DNA of 64,000 bases from Flavivirga algicola (GTDB lineage Bacteria; Bacteroidota; Bacteroidia; Flavobacteriales; Flavobacteriaceae). The stretch is taken from positions 124,001-188,000 of the forward strand of contig NZ_JABBHF010000010.1 in NCBI RefSeq assembly GCF_012910715.1, given 5' to 3'. The notes beneath the pieces are model-generated. The model was not told the DNA's origin and did not search any database. It saw nothing but the letters and a program-made list of their open reading frames with translations. The translations under genes were made by a program, and so were the position numbers. Below are positions 10,479-19,583 of the stretch, piece by piece; positions within the stretch are counted from its first letter, which is position 1, and each line of letters starts with the position of its first letter.

Positions 10479-10790
10479 ATGAAACCAAACGAATTTACCA
10501 TAAGTCATAGACATACACTGCAAACAGATCCTGAAACTAGGCAAGTGTATATAAAACTGCCCATTGCAGACTTAAATGAACTCAGTTATATGCAGGAATC
10601 ATTGCTTGAATGTACGTTGACGTTGCTCTTGTCTCAATTAGAAAAAAGGCAATATAAAAACGAACAAATGCAAAGTATCATGTATTTGCTTAGTAAGTTG
10701 CTTTTGGTTAGTTATCCACATGCTGAACTTAATGGGCTATCTGAATGGTTAAAATCTGATGCAAAGCTAAATCAGAATAATGTGACATAA
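10479..10790 (+). CDS. Uncharacterised 103-aa protein
   Basis: The frame is open from 10323, but the first 52 codons are AT-rich upstream sequence containing the promoter, so I start at ATG 10479. The product has no signal peptide or membrane segment. The middle is leucine-rich and helical (LLECTLTLLLSQLEKRQ, then MYLLSKLLLV). I do not recognise the family. It is divergent from the XRE/HEPN pair and shares the palindrome with it, so the three may be one regulatory unit. Confidence 0.6.
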   Translation: MKPNEFTISHRHTLQTDPETRQVYIKLPIADLNELSYMQESLLECTLTLLLSQLEKRQYKNEQMQSIMYLLSKLLLVSYPHAELNGLSEWLKSDAKLNQNNVT

Positions 10791-10819
10791 ACGATGCTGG
10801 TGCTTTATATAGACAAAAG

Positions 10820-10852
10820 AGACCTGACAGGTTTAAAAAACCTGTCAGGTCT
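10820..10852. repeat. Palindromic intergenic repeat
   Basis: A perfect 15-bp inverted repeat (10820-10834 with 10838-10852; arm AGACCTGACAGGTTT) around a 3-nt loop. It lacks a T-run and is separate from the ppc terminator 40 bp away. It resembles short dispersed REP-like palindromes of flavobacterial intergenic regions. Confidence 0.65.
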
Positions 10853-10889
10853 GATCCCCTATGATGTTTTATTTTGATTCAGCTATACA

Positions 10890-10920
10890 AAAATAAAGCC
10901 TTCGATTAACCGAAGGCTTC
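10890..10920 (-). terminator. ppc terminator
   Basis: A 9-bp stem AAGCCTTCG/CGAAGGCTT (10896-10904, 10911-10919). On the minus strand it is followed by TTTATTTTTG. It lies 44 nt after the ppc stop. Confidence 0.8.
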
Positions 10921-10963
10921 ATTATAGCATTTTATTTTACCTAATATTATTTATGATGTGTAT

Positions 10964-13552
10964 TTACGCCGAATTTCGACTCGCATTAATATTACCAAAT
11001 AAAGAACGCGTAACTATCTTCTCAAAAATTCTTAACTGTTCTTCGTCTTTTACATCTGCTTTTTGTAATTCTTGAATTTTTTTAAGTGCATACTGCTGTA
11101 TGGTTAATAAAGGCAATACAATAGATTCTCTAACTTCAATAGAAGCTTTTCCAGCAGGCTCGTTTTCCATTAATTCTTTATAGCCAGTTAGTTTTAGCAG
11201 TAGCCTTTTGGTTGTTAAGTACTCTTCGTAAATGATGTTCCAAAACGCACCAAACTCCTCATCTTTTGACATGTATTTTGTTAAATCGAAAAATGATTTC
11301 GATAAAGACATCATGCTGTTCTCCAATAGTGTTTTAAAGAATTTCGAATTATTATAAAGTTGCTCTACCTTATCAAATTCGCCATTGTCTTCATAGATTT
11401 TTAGGGCGGTACCAACACCAAAGAAACCAGGAACGTTCTGTTTTAATTGACTCCAGGAACCTACAAACGGAATGGCTCTTAGGTCTGAAAACACCAACTC
11501 ACTAGAATTAGATCGTTTTGATGGCCTACTACCAATATTTGTTTTGGCATAGTATTTTAAAGTACTCATGCGTTCCAAATATGGAATAAACATGGGGTGG
11601 CTTTTAAAGTTTTTATAAGTTTGATAGCTTGTTTCTGCAAGATCGCTCATGACCACTCTGTCTTCATCAGACATTTTGTTTTTCTCTCCATCTATTCTAT
11701 TCTTGATACCAGAACTTATTAATTGCTCTAAGTTGTACTGAGAAGAATCAAGTGTCCCAAAATTAGAACTCACCGTTTGACCTTGAATGGTAAGCTGTAC
11801 TTCCTTATCTTCAATAGTTGGACCTAACGAAGAGTAGAAATTATGTGTCTTACCGCCTCCTCTGGCTGGTGGTCCCCCACGACCATCAAAGAATATCGCT
11901 GTGATATCGTATTTTCTAGACATTTCTGTTAGCAATTCTTTGGCTTTGTAAATACCCCAGTTGGCCATTAAATACCCACCATCTTTTGTTCCGTCTGAGA
12001 ATCCCAGCATGATAGGTTGTTTATTGTCTCTGTTTTTTAAATGCGCTCTGTATGCAGGATTGGTGTACAGTTGTTCCATAACACTAGGGGCATTTTCTAA
12101 ATCGGTAATCGTTTCAAAAAGAGGAACAACATCTACCGTTAAATTATCTTTAAATGCAACCACTTTAAGCATCGCAAAAAGCTGCATAACATTTAAAGCA
12201 GTCTGATTGTTGCTTATAATATATCTGTTGGCACCACGTTCACCATTAAGCTCCTGTATTTCTTTAATAACCTGAATGGTTTTTAATGTATTAGAAACCA
12301 TTTCATCTTCAAAAACACTTATGTCTATAGAAGTATCTGATACTTCAGATAATATTTTAATTTGCTCTTCTTCAGATAAGTCATGATAATTTTCAGGAAA
12401 TGAACTATTACCAGATTGGATTAAATGATCTATGACCGTAGTGAAAACAGAATGATGAATCCTGCTATCCTGTCTTATATCCAGAGTTGCAAATCTATAA
12501 CCGAAAAGATGCACCCTATTTATAATATGGTTTAATTCATTAACATAAAGGGATTGATGCTCCTTAACGACCAAATTTCTTATACTTAATAATTCAAGGA
12601 TAAGCTCTTTTTCGGTAATAGCCTTTTTGTAGTTTAAATCAATACTGTACTTATAAAGTATGGTCTCAAGTTTTATAACACGCTCTTCAACACCTCTAAA
12701 TGTAAGTTTACGTCTCAATACTTTAAGATCTTGGTAATATTTCTTAAGGATAGATCGTTTAAGTTTTTTGGCAACTTTTAAAGTGGTTTCTGGTTTTACA
12801 AAAGGGTTTCCATCTCTGTCACCACCTGGCCAGAATCCAATATTTATAATATCGTTATGCTTTTTTCCATCTGCATAAATATTGGTTTGAATGTAGTTGT
12901 ATATATCACCAAAAGTTTTGTAAAATACATTTTCCAAATACCAGATTAAGCTTTTCGCTTCATCATAAGGTGTTGGTTTCTTGTGTTTAAAGAAAGGTGT
13001 TTTGCCTAATTGAGCAAACAGGTTTTGAATTTCAGAAAGATTATCTTCCTCGATAGCCTGTGTTAAATTTGTGATAATTCCTAAAACCGAACCAGGATAA
13101 AATTGTGTAGGGTGGGCTGTTAAAACAATACGAACTTTAAATTCTTCCAAAAAGTTTTTTAATTCCTCTAATTTTCCTTCAGATCTTGCAGTTCCTTTTA
13201 AGTTTCTTAGGGTACCAACACCATCCATGTTGTTTACTACGGAGTATGCAGCATCTTCAATGGCGTCAAATAAAACAACTTGTCTTTCAATATATTGTAT
13301 AAACCTAAATAATAAGTTTATCTGGCTTTCTTTATTTCTTCGCGCTTGGTATTTTTCAAAAAACGTTTCAACAATAGTAGTAGGATCATCCCCCCTTTTA
13401 AAACCTTTTTCACAGGTTTCATGAAATAAAGGGAGTAAAACCCCTGTTTTTGTTATAGAATCAAAAGGTAATGTCATAAATATACTGTTGTATATCTGGT
13501 ACTTTGACAATACTGTTTGATTAAATCTCGTTAGTTTAGGTTCTACAGACAT
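10964..13552 (-). CDS. ppc: Phosphoenolpyruvate carboxylase
   Basis: An 862-aa enzyme making oxaloacetate from PEP and bicarbonate, the main anaplerotic step. Catalytic motifs are in place: VLTAHPTQ near residue 142 (essential His), GGDRDGNPFV near 242, FFDGRGGPPARGGG near 556, and the conserved LGFSDGTKDGGYLM region. It is slightly shorter than the E. coli enzyme (883 aa) and typical for Bacteroidetes. The C-terminus ends in NINASRNSA rather than the usual NTG; the family C-terminal Gly is absent, which is unusual but seen in some Bacteroidetes forms. Monocistronic with its own terminator. Confidence 0.95.
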   Translation of the reverse strand: MSVEPKLTRFNQTVLSKYQIYNSIFMTLPFDSITKTGVLLPLFHETCEKGFKRGDDPTTIVETFFEKYQARRNKESQINLLFRFIQYIERQVVLFDAIEDAAYSVVNNMDGVGTLRNLKGTARSEGKLEELKNFLEEFKVRIVLTAHPTQFYPGSVLGIITNLTQAIEEDNLSEIQNLFAQLGKTPFFKHKKPTPYDEAKSLIWYLENVFYKTFGDIYNYIQTNIYADGKKHNDIINIGFWPGGDRDGNPFVKPETTLKVAKKLKRSILKKYYQDLKVLRRKLTFRGVEERVIKLETILYKYSIDLNYKKAITEKELILELLSIRNLVVKEHQSLYVNELNHIINRVHLFGYRFATLDIRQDSRIHHSVFTTVIDHLIQSGNSSFPENYHDLSEEEQIKILSEVSDTSIDISVFEDEMVSNTLKTIQVIKEIQELNGERGANRYIISNNQTALNVMQLFAMLKVVAFKDNLTVDVVPLFETITDLENAPSVMEQLYTNPAYRAHLKNRDNKQPIMLGFSDGTKDGGYLMANWGIYKAKELLTEMSRKYDITAIFFDGRGGPPARGGGKTHNFYSSLGPTIEDKEVQLTIQGQTVSSNFGTLDSSQYNLEQLISSGIKNRIDGEKNKMSDEDRVVMSDLAETSYQTYKNFKSHPMFIPYLERMSTLKYYAKTNIGSRPSKRSNSSELVFSDLRAIPFVGSWSQLKQNVPGFFGVGTALKIYEDNGEFDKVEQLYNNSKFFKTLLENSMMSLSKSFFDLTKYMSKDEEFGAFWNIIYEEYLTTKRLLLKLTGYKELMENEPAGKASIEVRESIVLPLLTIQQYALKKIQELQKADVKDEEQLRIFEKIVTRSLFGNINASRNSA

Positions 13553-13849
13553 AATTTCGTTCTATGAAAATTAGCTGTAAAAATAGTGAAGCTTTCATTA
13601 AGGAACACAGGCTCGATTAAGATTTATCAATTTTTTTAGTTTGATGAATTCTTATTGTGAATAATTAAATAAAACGCTTACTTAACGAGATTCTTAATAA
13701 TGAAAAAAGCCCTTTAACTTAGGATATTTTTTATAGATAAATGTTAATTCTATTAAAGAGGTATGATAAAAGTCATACTTGGTGATAAGTTTAACCAATA
13801 TCTTCGGCGTTTAATAAAATTTAAAACGAATAGAAATAAATATAGTTAG
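13553..13849. promoter_or_regulatory. Divergent spacer ppc / 602-aa gene
   Basis: About 300 bp of AT-rich sequence. The only structure I see is a dyad GTATGA (13761-13766) and TCATAC (13773-13778) with a 6-bp centre, a possible regulator site about 75 bp upstream of the plus-strand gene. Confidence 0.3.
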
Positions 13850-15658
13850 ATGAAAAAAATACATTCATTTCACATTCCCGTTATGGGTATTGGCTTTACT
13901 GTTGATACGCCTTTAAAAGTTGCCCAATATGGTATGGATTCGGTTATTTCTTTGGTAGATGATATTTTACTTGAGAAGTTAAGAAAGATGTATAGTGAGA
14001 AGTTTGAAATCCCTTATAATGAGATTACAGATAAAGTGCAGGATTTTAGAGCAAAACGAATTACATCGTATTTAAATTTGGTTCATGATATTGCCGATAA
14101 GAAATTTGAAGATTTAAAAAATATAGGGATTAAAAAGAGCGATGATTTAAAGGCTTATATAAGCATGCTTCCTAATGGAGCTTCATTAAAAACAGAATTT
14201 AAAAAACTTACAGAAAAAGGATTTAATGTTTCCGAAATAAAAAAGTGGACTATTAAAAACCTGGTCAAGGGGAGTATTGATGTTAATATCATGACTAAAG
14301 TTGATAAAGATAATTATGTTAAAGATGAAAAGTTATCTGTTGAGTATAACGATGCCCATGCTGCTTTAAGAGGTTTTGTAAATAGTAAATTAAACTCTTC
14401 TGTAGTGCTTTCTGCTGGGATGAATCCCAGATTATATAGTTATATGGGACAATTTGATGATTTTTATCCAACAGAACAAGGCGTTTTTAAAAAAACAATC
14501 ATTTTAAAAGTAAGTGACTATAAATCGGCATTAATACAAGGGAAGTTTTTGGCAAAAAAAGGTTTATGGGTTTCGGAATATAGAATAGAGTCTGGGTTAA
14601 ACTGTGGCGGTCATGCCTTTGCTACTAACGGATATCTTTTGGGGCCAGTTTTAGCCGAATTCAAAGAAAAACGTGAAGCATTAAGAAGTACCATTCAAGA
14701 TTTATTAAATCAAGAATTAATAAATCAGGGACGTGTTGTTCCTAAAACAGCATTGACTATGAAAATTTCTGCACAAGGAGGTGTTGGAACACAAGAAGAG
14801 CACACGTTTTTAATAAAAGAATACCAATTAGACTCAGTAGGTTGGGGAACGCCTTTTTTGTTAGTTCCAGAAGCAACAACCGTAGACGAAAAGACACTGG
14901 ACAAGCTAACCAATGCTAAAGAGGATGATTTATACCTAAGTGATATTTCGCCACTTGGAGTCCCATTTAACAACCTTAGGGATAACACAAAAGATCTCGA
15001 AAAAGAAGGATTTATCAACAAGGGAAGGCCTGGAAGTGCCTGTCCTAAAAGGTTTGTGGCTTTAAATAAAGAGTTTAAAGAAAAAGGTATTTGTACGGCT
15101 TCCAGGGAATATCAACACTTAAAAATAAAAGAATTAGACGAGCAAGAATTGCCATTAGAAGAGTACCAAGCTAAATTTAATAAAATAATAGAGAAATCCT
15201 GTACCTGTGTAGGTTTAGGGACTTCTGCGCTATTAGCATATAATTTAGACACAAAAGTAGAAGGAAAGGGCGTTTCTATTTGCCCTGGCCCCAATATGGC
15301 ATATTATTCTAGTATTATGAGCTTAAAAAATATAACAGACCATATTTATGGGAGAGATAATATGATTTCAAGAGATGACAGACCCCATTTTTTTATTAAG
15401 GAATTAGATATTTATATAAACTTTTTAAAGAATAAATTAAACGAAGTAAGAACATCGATAACAAAAAAAGAAGAAAAGTACTTGCTAACTTTTGCAAACA
15501 ATATGAAAGAAGGCATATCTTATTATAAAACCATGTTTTACGAGTTGAAAAATACCTTTGAAGATATTAAGGAAGTTGTCCTAAATGAATTGGATGCAAG
15601 TGAGAGAACCTTAAGTCTCATTAAAGTCGAGATTGAAAATTTACCATTAAAAAGTTAA
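13850..15658 (+). CDS. Uncharacterised 602-aa protein, possible flavin TIM-barrel with Cys cluster
   Basis: No signal peptide or membrane segment, so cytoplasmic. The N-terminus (IPVMGIGFTVDTPLKVAQYG) and a central SAQGGVGTQEEH near residue 308 resemble barrel strands and glycine loops of nitronate monooxygenase/enoyl reductase FMN barrels. In addition, cysteines occur in conserved-looking contexts: CGGHA (about 257), SACPKRF, GICTAS, SCTCVGLG and ICPGPN. This could hold an Fe-S cluster. The C-terminal 120 residues are helical and charged. I do not recognise a named family. A redox enzyme is an inference from these motifs. It stands alone between ppc and nadAB. Confidence 0.6.
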   Translation: MKKIHSFHIPVMGIGFTVDTPLKVAQYGMDSVISLVDDILLEKLRKMYSEKFEIPYNEITDKVQDFRAKRITSYLNLVHDIADKKFEDLKNIGIKKSDDLKAYISMLPNGASLKTEFKKLTEKGFNVSEIKKWTIKNLVKGSIDVNIMTKVDKDNYVKDEKLSVEYNDAHAALRGFVNSKLNSSVVLSAGMNPRLYSYMGQFDDFYPTEQGVFKKTIILKVSDYKSALIQGKFLAKKGLWVSEYRIESGLNCGGHAFATNGYLLGPVLAEFKEKREALRSTIQDLLNQELINQGRVVPKTALTMKISAQGGVGTQEEHTFLIKEYQLDSVGWGTPFLLVPEATTVDEKTLDKLTNAKEDDLYLSDISPLGVPFNNLRDNTKDLEKEGFINKGRPGSACPKRFVALNKEFKEKGICTASREYQHLKIKELDEQELPLEEYQAKFNKIIEKSCTCVGLGTSALLAYNLDTKVEGKGVSICPGPNMAYYSSIMSLKNITDHIYGRDNMISRDDRPHFFIKELDIYINFLKNKLNEVRTSITKKEEKYLLTFANNMKEGISYYKTMFYELKNTFEDIKEVVLNELDASERTLSLIKVEIENLPLKS

Positions 15659-15821
15659 AATATAGTGAAGACACATATTTTTTGAAACAATTCCATTCTG
15701 TTTTTATGAAATAATAAAGCTTTTATTTAAGTTAGGTACTTCTATCTCATGATTTTTTTGAAGATGTTTAATTTCTTCTTAATTTTTAGCGTTAGGTGAT
15801 TTTCAATACAATTTTAATTAA

Positions 15822-15857
15822 GATATTTGCAAAATAATAATGTTATAGTAACATTAT
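15822..15857 (+). promoter_or_regulatory. nadAB promoter with downstream dyad operator
   Basis: A -7-like box GATATTTG (15822-15829) is followed by a perfect 9-bp dyad: ATAATGTTA (15837-15845) and TAACATTAT (15849-15857) around 3 nt. The dyad covers the expected transcription start, the usual place for a repressor. An NAD-responsive repressor is a guess from gene context. Confidence 0.5.
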
Positions 15858-15888
15858 ATTGTTGCGTAATGCAGTGAATATTAATAAC

Positions 15889-16815
15889 ATGGATTTAGTT
15901 AAAGAAATAAAACGTCTTAAAAAAGAAAAAAATGCTGTAATTCTGGCACACTATTATCAAGTTGCAGAAATACAGGATATAGCAGATTATGTGGGAGACA
16001 GTTTGGGTTTGTCACAAAAAGCAGCCGAAACAGATGCTGATGTTATTGTGTTTGCTGGGGTTCATTTTATGGCAGAAACAGCCAAAATATTAAACCCTAC
16101 AAAAACAGTGGTGTTGCCAGATTTAAATGCGGGGTGCTCTTTGGCAGACTCATGTCCACCAGACAGCTTTGAAAAATTCACAAAAGCACACCCAGATCAT
16201 GTTGTTATTACTTATGTAAACTGTTCGGCAGAAATTAAGGCATTGAGCGATATTGTATGTACCTCTTCAAATGCTTTGAAAATTGTTGAATCGGTTCCAA
16301 AAGATACACCTATCATTTTTGCACCAGATAAGAATCTCGGGAAGTATGTCATTAAAGAAACAGGAAGGGATATGTTGCTTTGGGATGGGAGCTGTATTGT
16401 GCATGAAGCCTTTTCAATGGATAAATTGATTGAATTGCATAAAAAGTATCCAGATTACAAAATCATTGCACATCCCGAATCTGAAGAACATATTTTAAAT
16501 ACGGCAACCTATATTGGTTCTACCTCAGGGATGATAAACTATGTAAAAGAACATCAGGAAGAGAAATTTATAGTGGCTACAGAAGCAGGCATTTTACATA
16601 AAATGCAACAAGAAATGCCATATACGGAGCTTGTCCCTGCCCCAGCCGTAGAAGATAACACCTGTGCTTGTAGTGAGTGTCATTTTATGAAAATGAATAC
16701 CATGCAAAAATTGTATGATTGCTTATTAAACGAATCACCACAGATTGAAGTACCAGAACCCATTAGAAAAAAAGCCTTGCTGCCTATTGAACGTATGTTA
16801 GAACTATCTAAATAG
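15889..16815 (+). CDS. nadA: Quinolinate synthase
   Basis: A 308-aa enzyme that condenses iminoaspartate with dihydroxyacetone phosphate to quinolinate using a 4Fe-4S cluster. I start at ATG 15889 (MDLVKEI...), which matches the compact archaeal/thermotogal NadA start. The frame extends to a TTG at 15859, but that would overlap the operator dyad. The three cluster cysteines fit AGCSLADSC (about 83), [10 protein letters not shown] (about 168) and [10 protein letters not shown] (about 259). AHYYQ, the family N-terminal motif, is at about residue 20. It is followed 3 nt later by nadB. Confidence 0.96.
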   Translation: MDLVKEIKRLKKEKNAVILAHYYQVAEIQDIADYVGDSLGLSQKAAETDADVIVFAGVHFMAETAKILNPTKTVVLPDLNAGCSLADSCPPDSFEKFTKAHPDHVVITYVNCSAEIKALSDIVCTSSNALKIVESVPKDTPIIFAPDKNLGKYVIKETGRDMLLWDGSCIVHEAFSMDKLIELHKKYPDYKIIAHPESEEHILNTATYIGSTSGMINYVKEHQEEKFIVATEAGILHKMQQEMPYTELVPAPAVEDNTCACSECHFMKMNTMQKLYDCLLNESPQIEVPEPIRKKALLPIERMLELSK

Positions 16816-16818
16816 GAT

Positions 16819-18378
16819 ATGGTTACTACAGATTATTTAGTTATTGGCTCAGGAATAGCAGGTTTAACATTTTCGGTTAAAATTGCAGAAAAATTTCCAG
16901 ATAGAAAGGTCGTTATTGTTACCAAGGCTAACGAAGACGAATCTAATACTAAATATGCCCAAGGTGGCGTGGCTGTGGTTTTAGATAAAGAACAGGATTC
17001 CTTTAAAAAACATATTAAGGATACTTTAATTGCTGGCGATGGTTTGTGTAAAGAAGATGTTGTTAAGTTGGTTATAAAAGAAGGTCCAAAACGACTGGAG
17101 GAATTATTGCTTTGGGGAGCCAATTTTGATGTTAATGCCAGTGGAGAATTCGATTTAGGAAAAGAAGGCGGTCATTCAGAGTATCGTGTGGTTCATCATA
17201 AAGATATTACGGGTTATGAGATAGAGCGAGCACTATTAGAAAGAGCACACCAGCTATCCAATATTACTATTTTACCGCACCATTTCGCTATAGATTTGGT
17301 TACCAATCACCATGTTAAAGATTATGAATATGAGCCCTTAGTGTGTTTTGGAGCCTATATATTTAATCAAAATTCAGGTGATATTTTTACCATAAAAGCA
17401 AATAGCACCCTGCTTGCTTCTGGAGGTATTGGTTGCGTTTATGGACACACCACAAATCCAGTTATTGCAACAGGAGATGGGATTGCGATGGCTTATAGGG
17501 CTAAGGCGCGGATTAAAGACATGGAGTTTGTGCAGTTTCATCCTACAGCTTTGTATGAAGAAAAAGGGGAGTCGGCATTTCTAATTTCAGAGGCTGTTAG
17601 AGGTTTTGGAGCTTATCTTCGGAATAAAAAAGGCTATCGTTTTATGCCTGATTATGATGAGCGTGCAGAACTAGCTTCCAGAGATATTGTGTCTCAAAGT
17701 ATAGATAGTGAATTGAAGAAGTCTGGAGAGCCACATGTGTATTTAGATTGTACGCATTTAGATATTGAAGCCTTTAAAAATCATTTTCCAAATATTTATA
17801 AAAAGTGTTTAGAGCGCCATATAAATATTGAAACCGATTGGATTCCCGTTATTCCGGCATCTCACTATTTATGCGGAGGTATTAAAGTTAATAAAAAAGG
17901 AAAAACAACTATCGATAACCTATTTGCTTGTGGAGAATGTACAAGAACGGGTTTACACGGTGCTAATAGGCTGGCATCAAATTCATTATTAGAAGCTTTG
18001 GTTTATGCTCATAATATCTTTAAGCACCACTCTAAAAAAGAATATAAATCTTTAGACGTTCATATTCCAGATTGGAATGATGAAGGCACGACCATTCCCG
18101 AAGAACATATTTTAATACAGCATAACCTAAAGCAATTACAGGCTTTAATGCGTAATTACGTTGGGATTGTAAGAAGTAATAAGCGTTTAAAAAGAGCTAT
18201 CAAGCATTTAGATTTAATTTATAATGAAGTTGAAGATCTTTACAAAGAATCTAAAATAACCACGTCGCTTTGCGAACTGCGTAATATGATTAATGTATCG
18301 CACTTGATCATTAGGCAATCTTTAGATAGAAAAGAGAATAAGGGTGGTTATTATAATGTCGATAATGCTAAAAAATAA
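16819..18378 (+). CDS. nadB: L-aspartate oxidase
   Basis: A 519-aa FAD enzyme of the succinate dehydrogenase/fumarate reductase family, oxidising L-aspartate to iminoaspartate for NadA. The Rossmann motif GSGIAGL is at residue 8-14, NTKYAQGGVAVV near 48, the substrate-loop HxTGxxxERALLERA near 132, and QFHPTAL near 240. The capping domain (SHYLCGGIKVN, GLHGANRLASNSLLEAL) is complete. Length is normal. Cotranscribed with nadA; nadC is not in the window. Confidence 0.96.
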   Translation: MVTTDYLVIGSGIAGLTFSVKIAEKFPDRKVVIVTKANEDESNTKYAQGGVAVVLDKEQDSFKKHIKDTLIAGDGLCKEDVVKLVIKEGPKRLEELLLWGANFDVNASGEFDLGKEGGHSEYRVVHHKDITGYEIERALLERAHQLSNITILPHHFAIDLVTNHHVKDYEYEPLVCFGAYIFNQNSGDIFTIKANSTLLASGGIGCVYGHTTNPVIATGDGIAMAYRAKARIKDMEFVQFHPTALYEEKGESAFLISEAVRGFGAYLRNKKGYRFMPDYDERAELASRDIVSQSIDSELKKSGEPHVYLDCTHLDIEAFKNHFPNIYKKCLERHINIETDWIPVIPASHYLCGGIKVNKKGKTTIDNLFACGECTRTGLHGANRLASNSLLEALVYAHNIFKHHSKKEYKSLDVHIPDWNDEGTTIPEEHILIQHNLKQLQALMRNYVGIVRSNKRLKRAIKHLDLIYNEVEDLYKESKITTSLCELRNMINVSHLIIRQSLDRKENKGGYYNVDNAKK

Positions 18379-18422
18379 TAAGGGCTCAAAAGTTATTGTG
18401 TTTACCTTTAAGCCCATCTAAA

Positions 18423-18758
18423 TTACTTGCTTCCCAACATCAATAATTCATTGCAAACAACTTCTGTGATATATCGTTTATTGCCTTCTTTATCGTCATA
18501 ACTACGTGAAGTCAATTTGCCTTCAATAGCAATTTCTTTTCCTTTGGTGATATATTTTTCAATAATTTCGGCTGTTTTGCCCCAGGCTACCACATTGTGC
18601 CATTGTGTTTCCGTAATTTTTTCACCGTTATTATTGGTATAGCTTTCATTAGTGGCGATAGCAAATTTAGCCAGTGTTTTTCCAGATTCCAGATTAATAA
18701 TTTCTGGATCGTTTCCTAAGTTACCAATCAACTGTACTTTGTTTCTAAGCGTGTTCAT
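18423..18758 (-). CDS. ssb: Single-stranded DNA-binding protein, short form
   Basis: A 111-aa OB-fold protein: LRNKVQLIGNLGNDPE at the start, then TQWHNVVAWGKTAEII and the KGKEIAIEGKLTSRSYDDKEG strand. It ends at LLMLGSK straight after the OB fold and lacks the acidic tail (DDDIPF-type) that recruits repair and replication partners. It is therefore probably a secondary SSB, not the replicative one. It converges with nadB, the stops 44 nt apart. Confidence 0.92.
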   Translation of the reverse strand: MNTLRNKVQLIGNLGNDPEIINLESGKTLAKFAIATNESYTNNNGEKITETQWHNVVAWGKTAEIIEKYITKGKEIAIEGKLTSRSYDDKEGNKRYITEVVCNELLMLGSK

Positions 18759-18865
18759 AATTTTAAGTTTTAATGTTAAACAGTTAATACTATCGAGTTC
18801 TTATGTTTCGACACTGCAAAGATGGAGCAGCTCCCAAATGTTATTCGGTACTTACTTATTTAAAA

Positions 18866-18899
18866 TCGTTTGTAAATGATTGTAGTCGTTTGCAAACGA
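18866..18899. promoter_or_regulatory. Two TCGTTTG dyads 20 bp apart upstream of ssb
   Basis: The 380-bp spacer 18759-19138 contains a perfect 14-bp palindrome TCGTTTGCAAACGA (18886-18899) and a degenerate copy TCGTTTGTAAATGA (18866-18879), exactly 20 bp apart, so on the same DNA face. The rest of the spacer shows nothing recognisable. Confidence 0.4.
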
Positions 18900-19102
18900 A
18901 TAATATTCGGGACTTATGGGGAGCTATATATCAGTTTACACAAAAAAATAAAATTGAGCTTCGCACTTAGAAATTGTGCTTTTTTGAAGTATGCAAGTTG
19001 TTCAATCTATGTTTTCGATTCCGCTAATTCAGAACCTTAACAATAAGCTCTTGCCGACTGCGAACAGTCAAATTAAGTTCTTGCCTATCAATGAACATAT
19101 TT

Positions 19103-19137
19103 AACTCATTCTAATTCTACTAACATTAGAATGAGTT
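19103..19137 (-). terminator. Hairpin after the radC-like pseudogene
   Basis: A perfect 13-bp stem AACTCATTCTAAT / ATTAGAATGAGTT with a 9-nt loop, one base beyond the stop codon. No strong T-run follows. Confidence 0.55.
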
Positions 19138-19138
19138 G

Positions 19139-19559
19139 TTAAAGCAATTCAAAAGCCTTAAAGCTGTAAAACTCTTTGCTCTCACATATTACTAGATGGT
19201 CTAAAAGTTCTATATTCAGAACATCCGCACCTTTCTTTATTTTTTGGGTAACTTGTTTATCCGCTTCGCTTGGTTTTGTATCTCCTGACGGGTGGTTATG
19301 ACAAATGATTATTCGTTTACATTTTTTGGCTACTGCAAAATTAAATACCTCTACGGGGTCAATATTATTTTGGTTCAATATCCCAATGGTAAGCAACTCT
19401 ATGTACTCTATATCGTTTTTACGCTAAGTCCTATACTCCAAAATATTCCTTTTTCCTGCGTAGCTTGTTCTGTCTTAGGAGTATCTTGCGCATGATACGC
19501 GCTATGTCTTTAGAATCTTCTATGCGTGTGTTTTCGTCTTTGGGAATACGTACGTTCAT
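19139..19559 (-). pseudogene. RadC-like JAB (JAMM) domain gene with two frameshifts
   Basis: Reading from ATG 19559 gives MNVRIPKDENTRIEDSKDI..., then QNKLRRKKEYF and a stop. One missing T in the TTTT run (19440-19443, minus strand) would restore WSIGLSVK. A missing A in the five-base run at 19416-19420 would then restore NDIEYIELLTIGILNQN and the rest to LL at 19139. The joined product is about 140 aa, typical for the short Bacteroidetes RadC-like proteins of mobile elements. The metal-binding HNHPSGDTKPSEAD motif is intact in the last segment. Both lesions are in homopolymers, so either true decay or sequencing error is possible. Confidence 0.8.
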
Positions 19560-19583
19560 TTAATTATAGTTAAGCCTTTATTA

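Noticed and set aside
15837-15857. Pho-like half-sites upstream of nadA
   Set aside because: The 7-mers are inverted, with a 3-bp centre and no 11-bp phasing, so this is a dyad operator rather than a Pho array.
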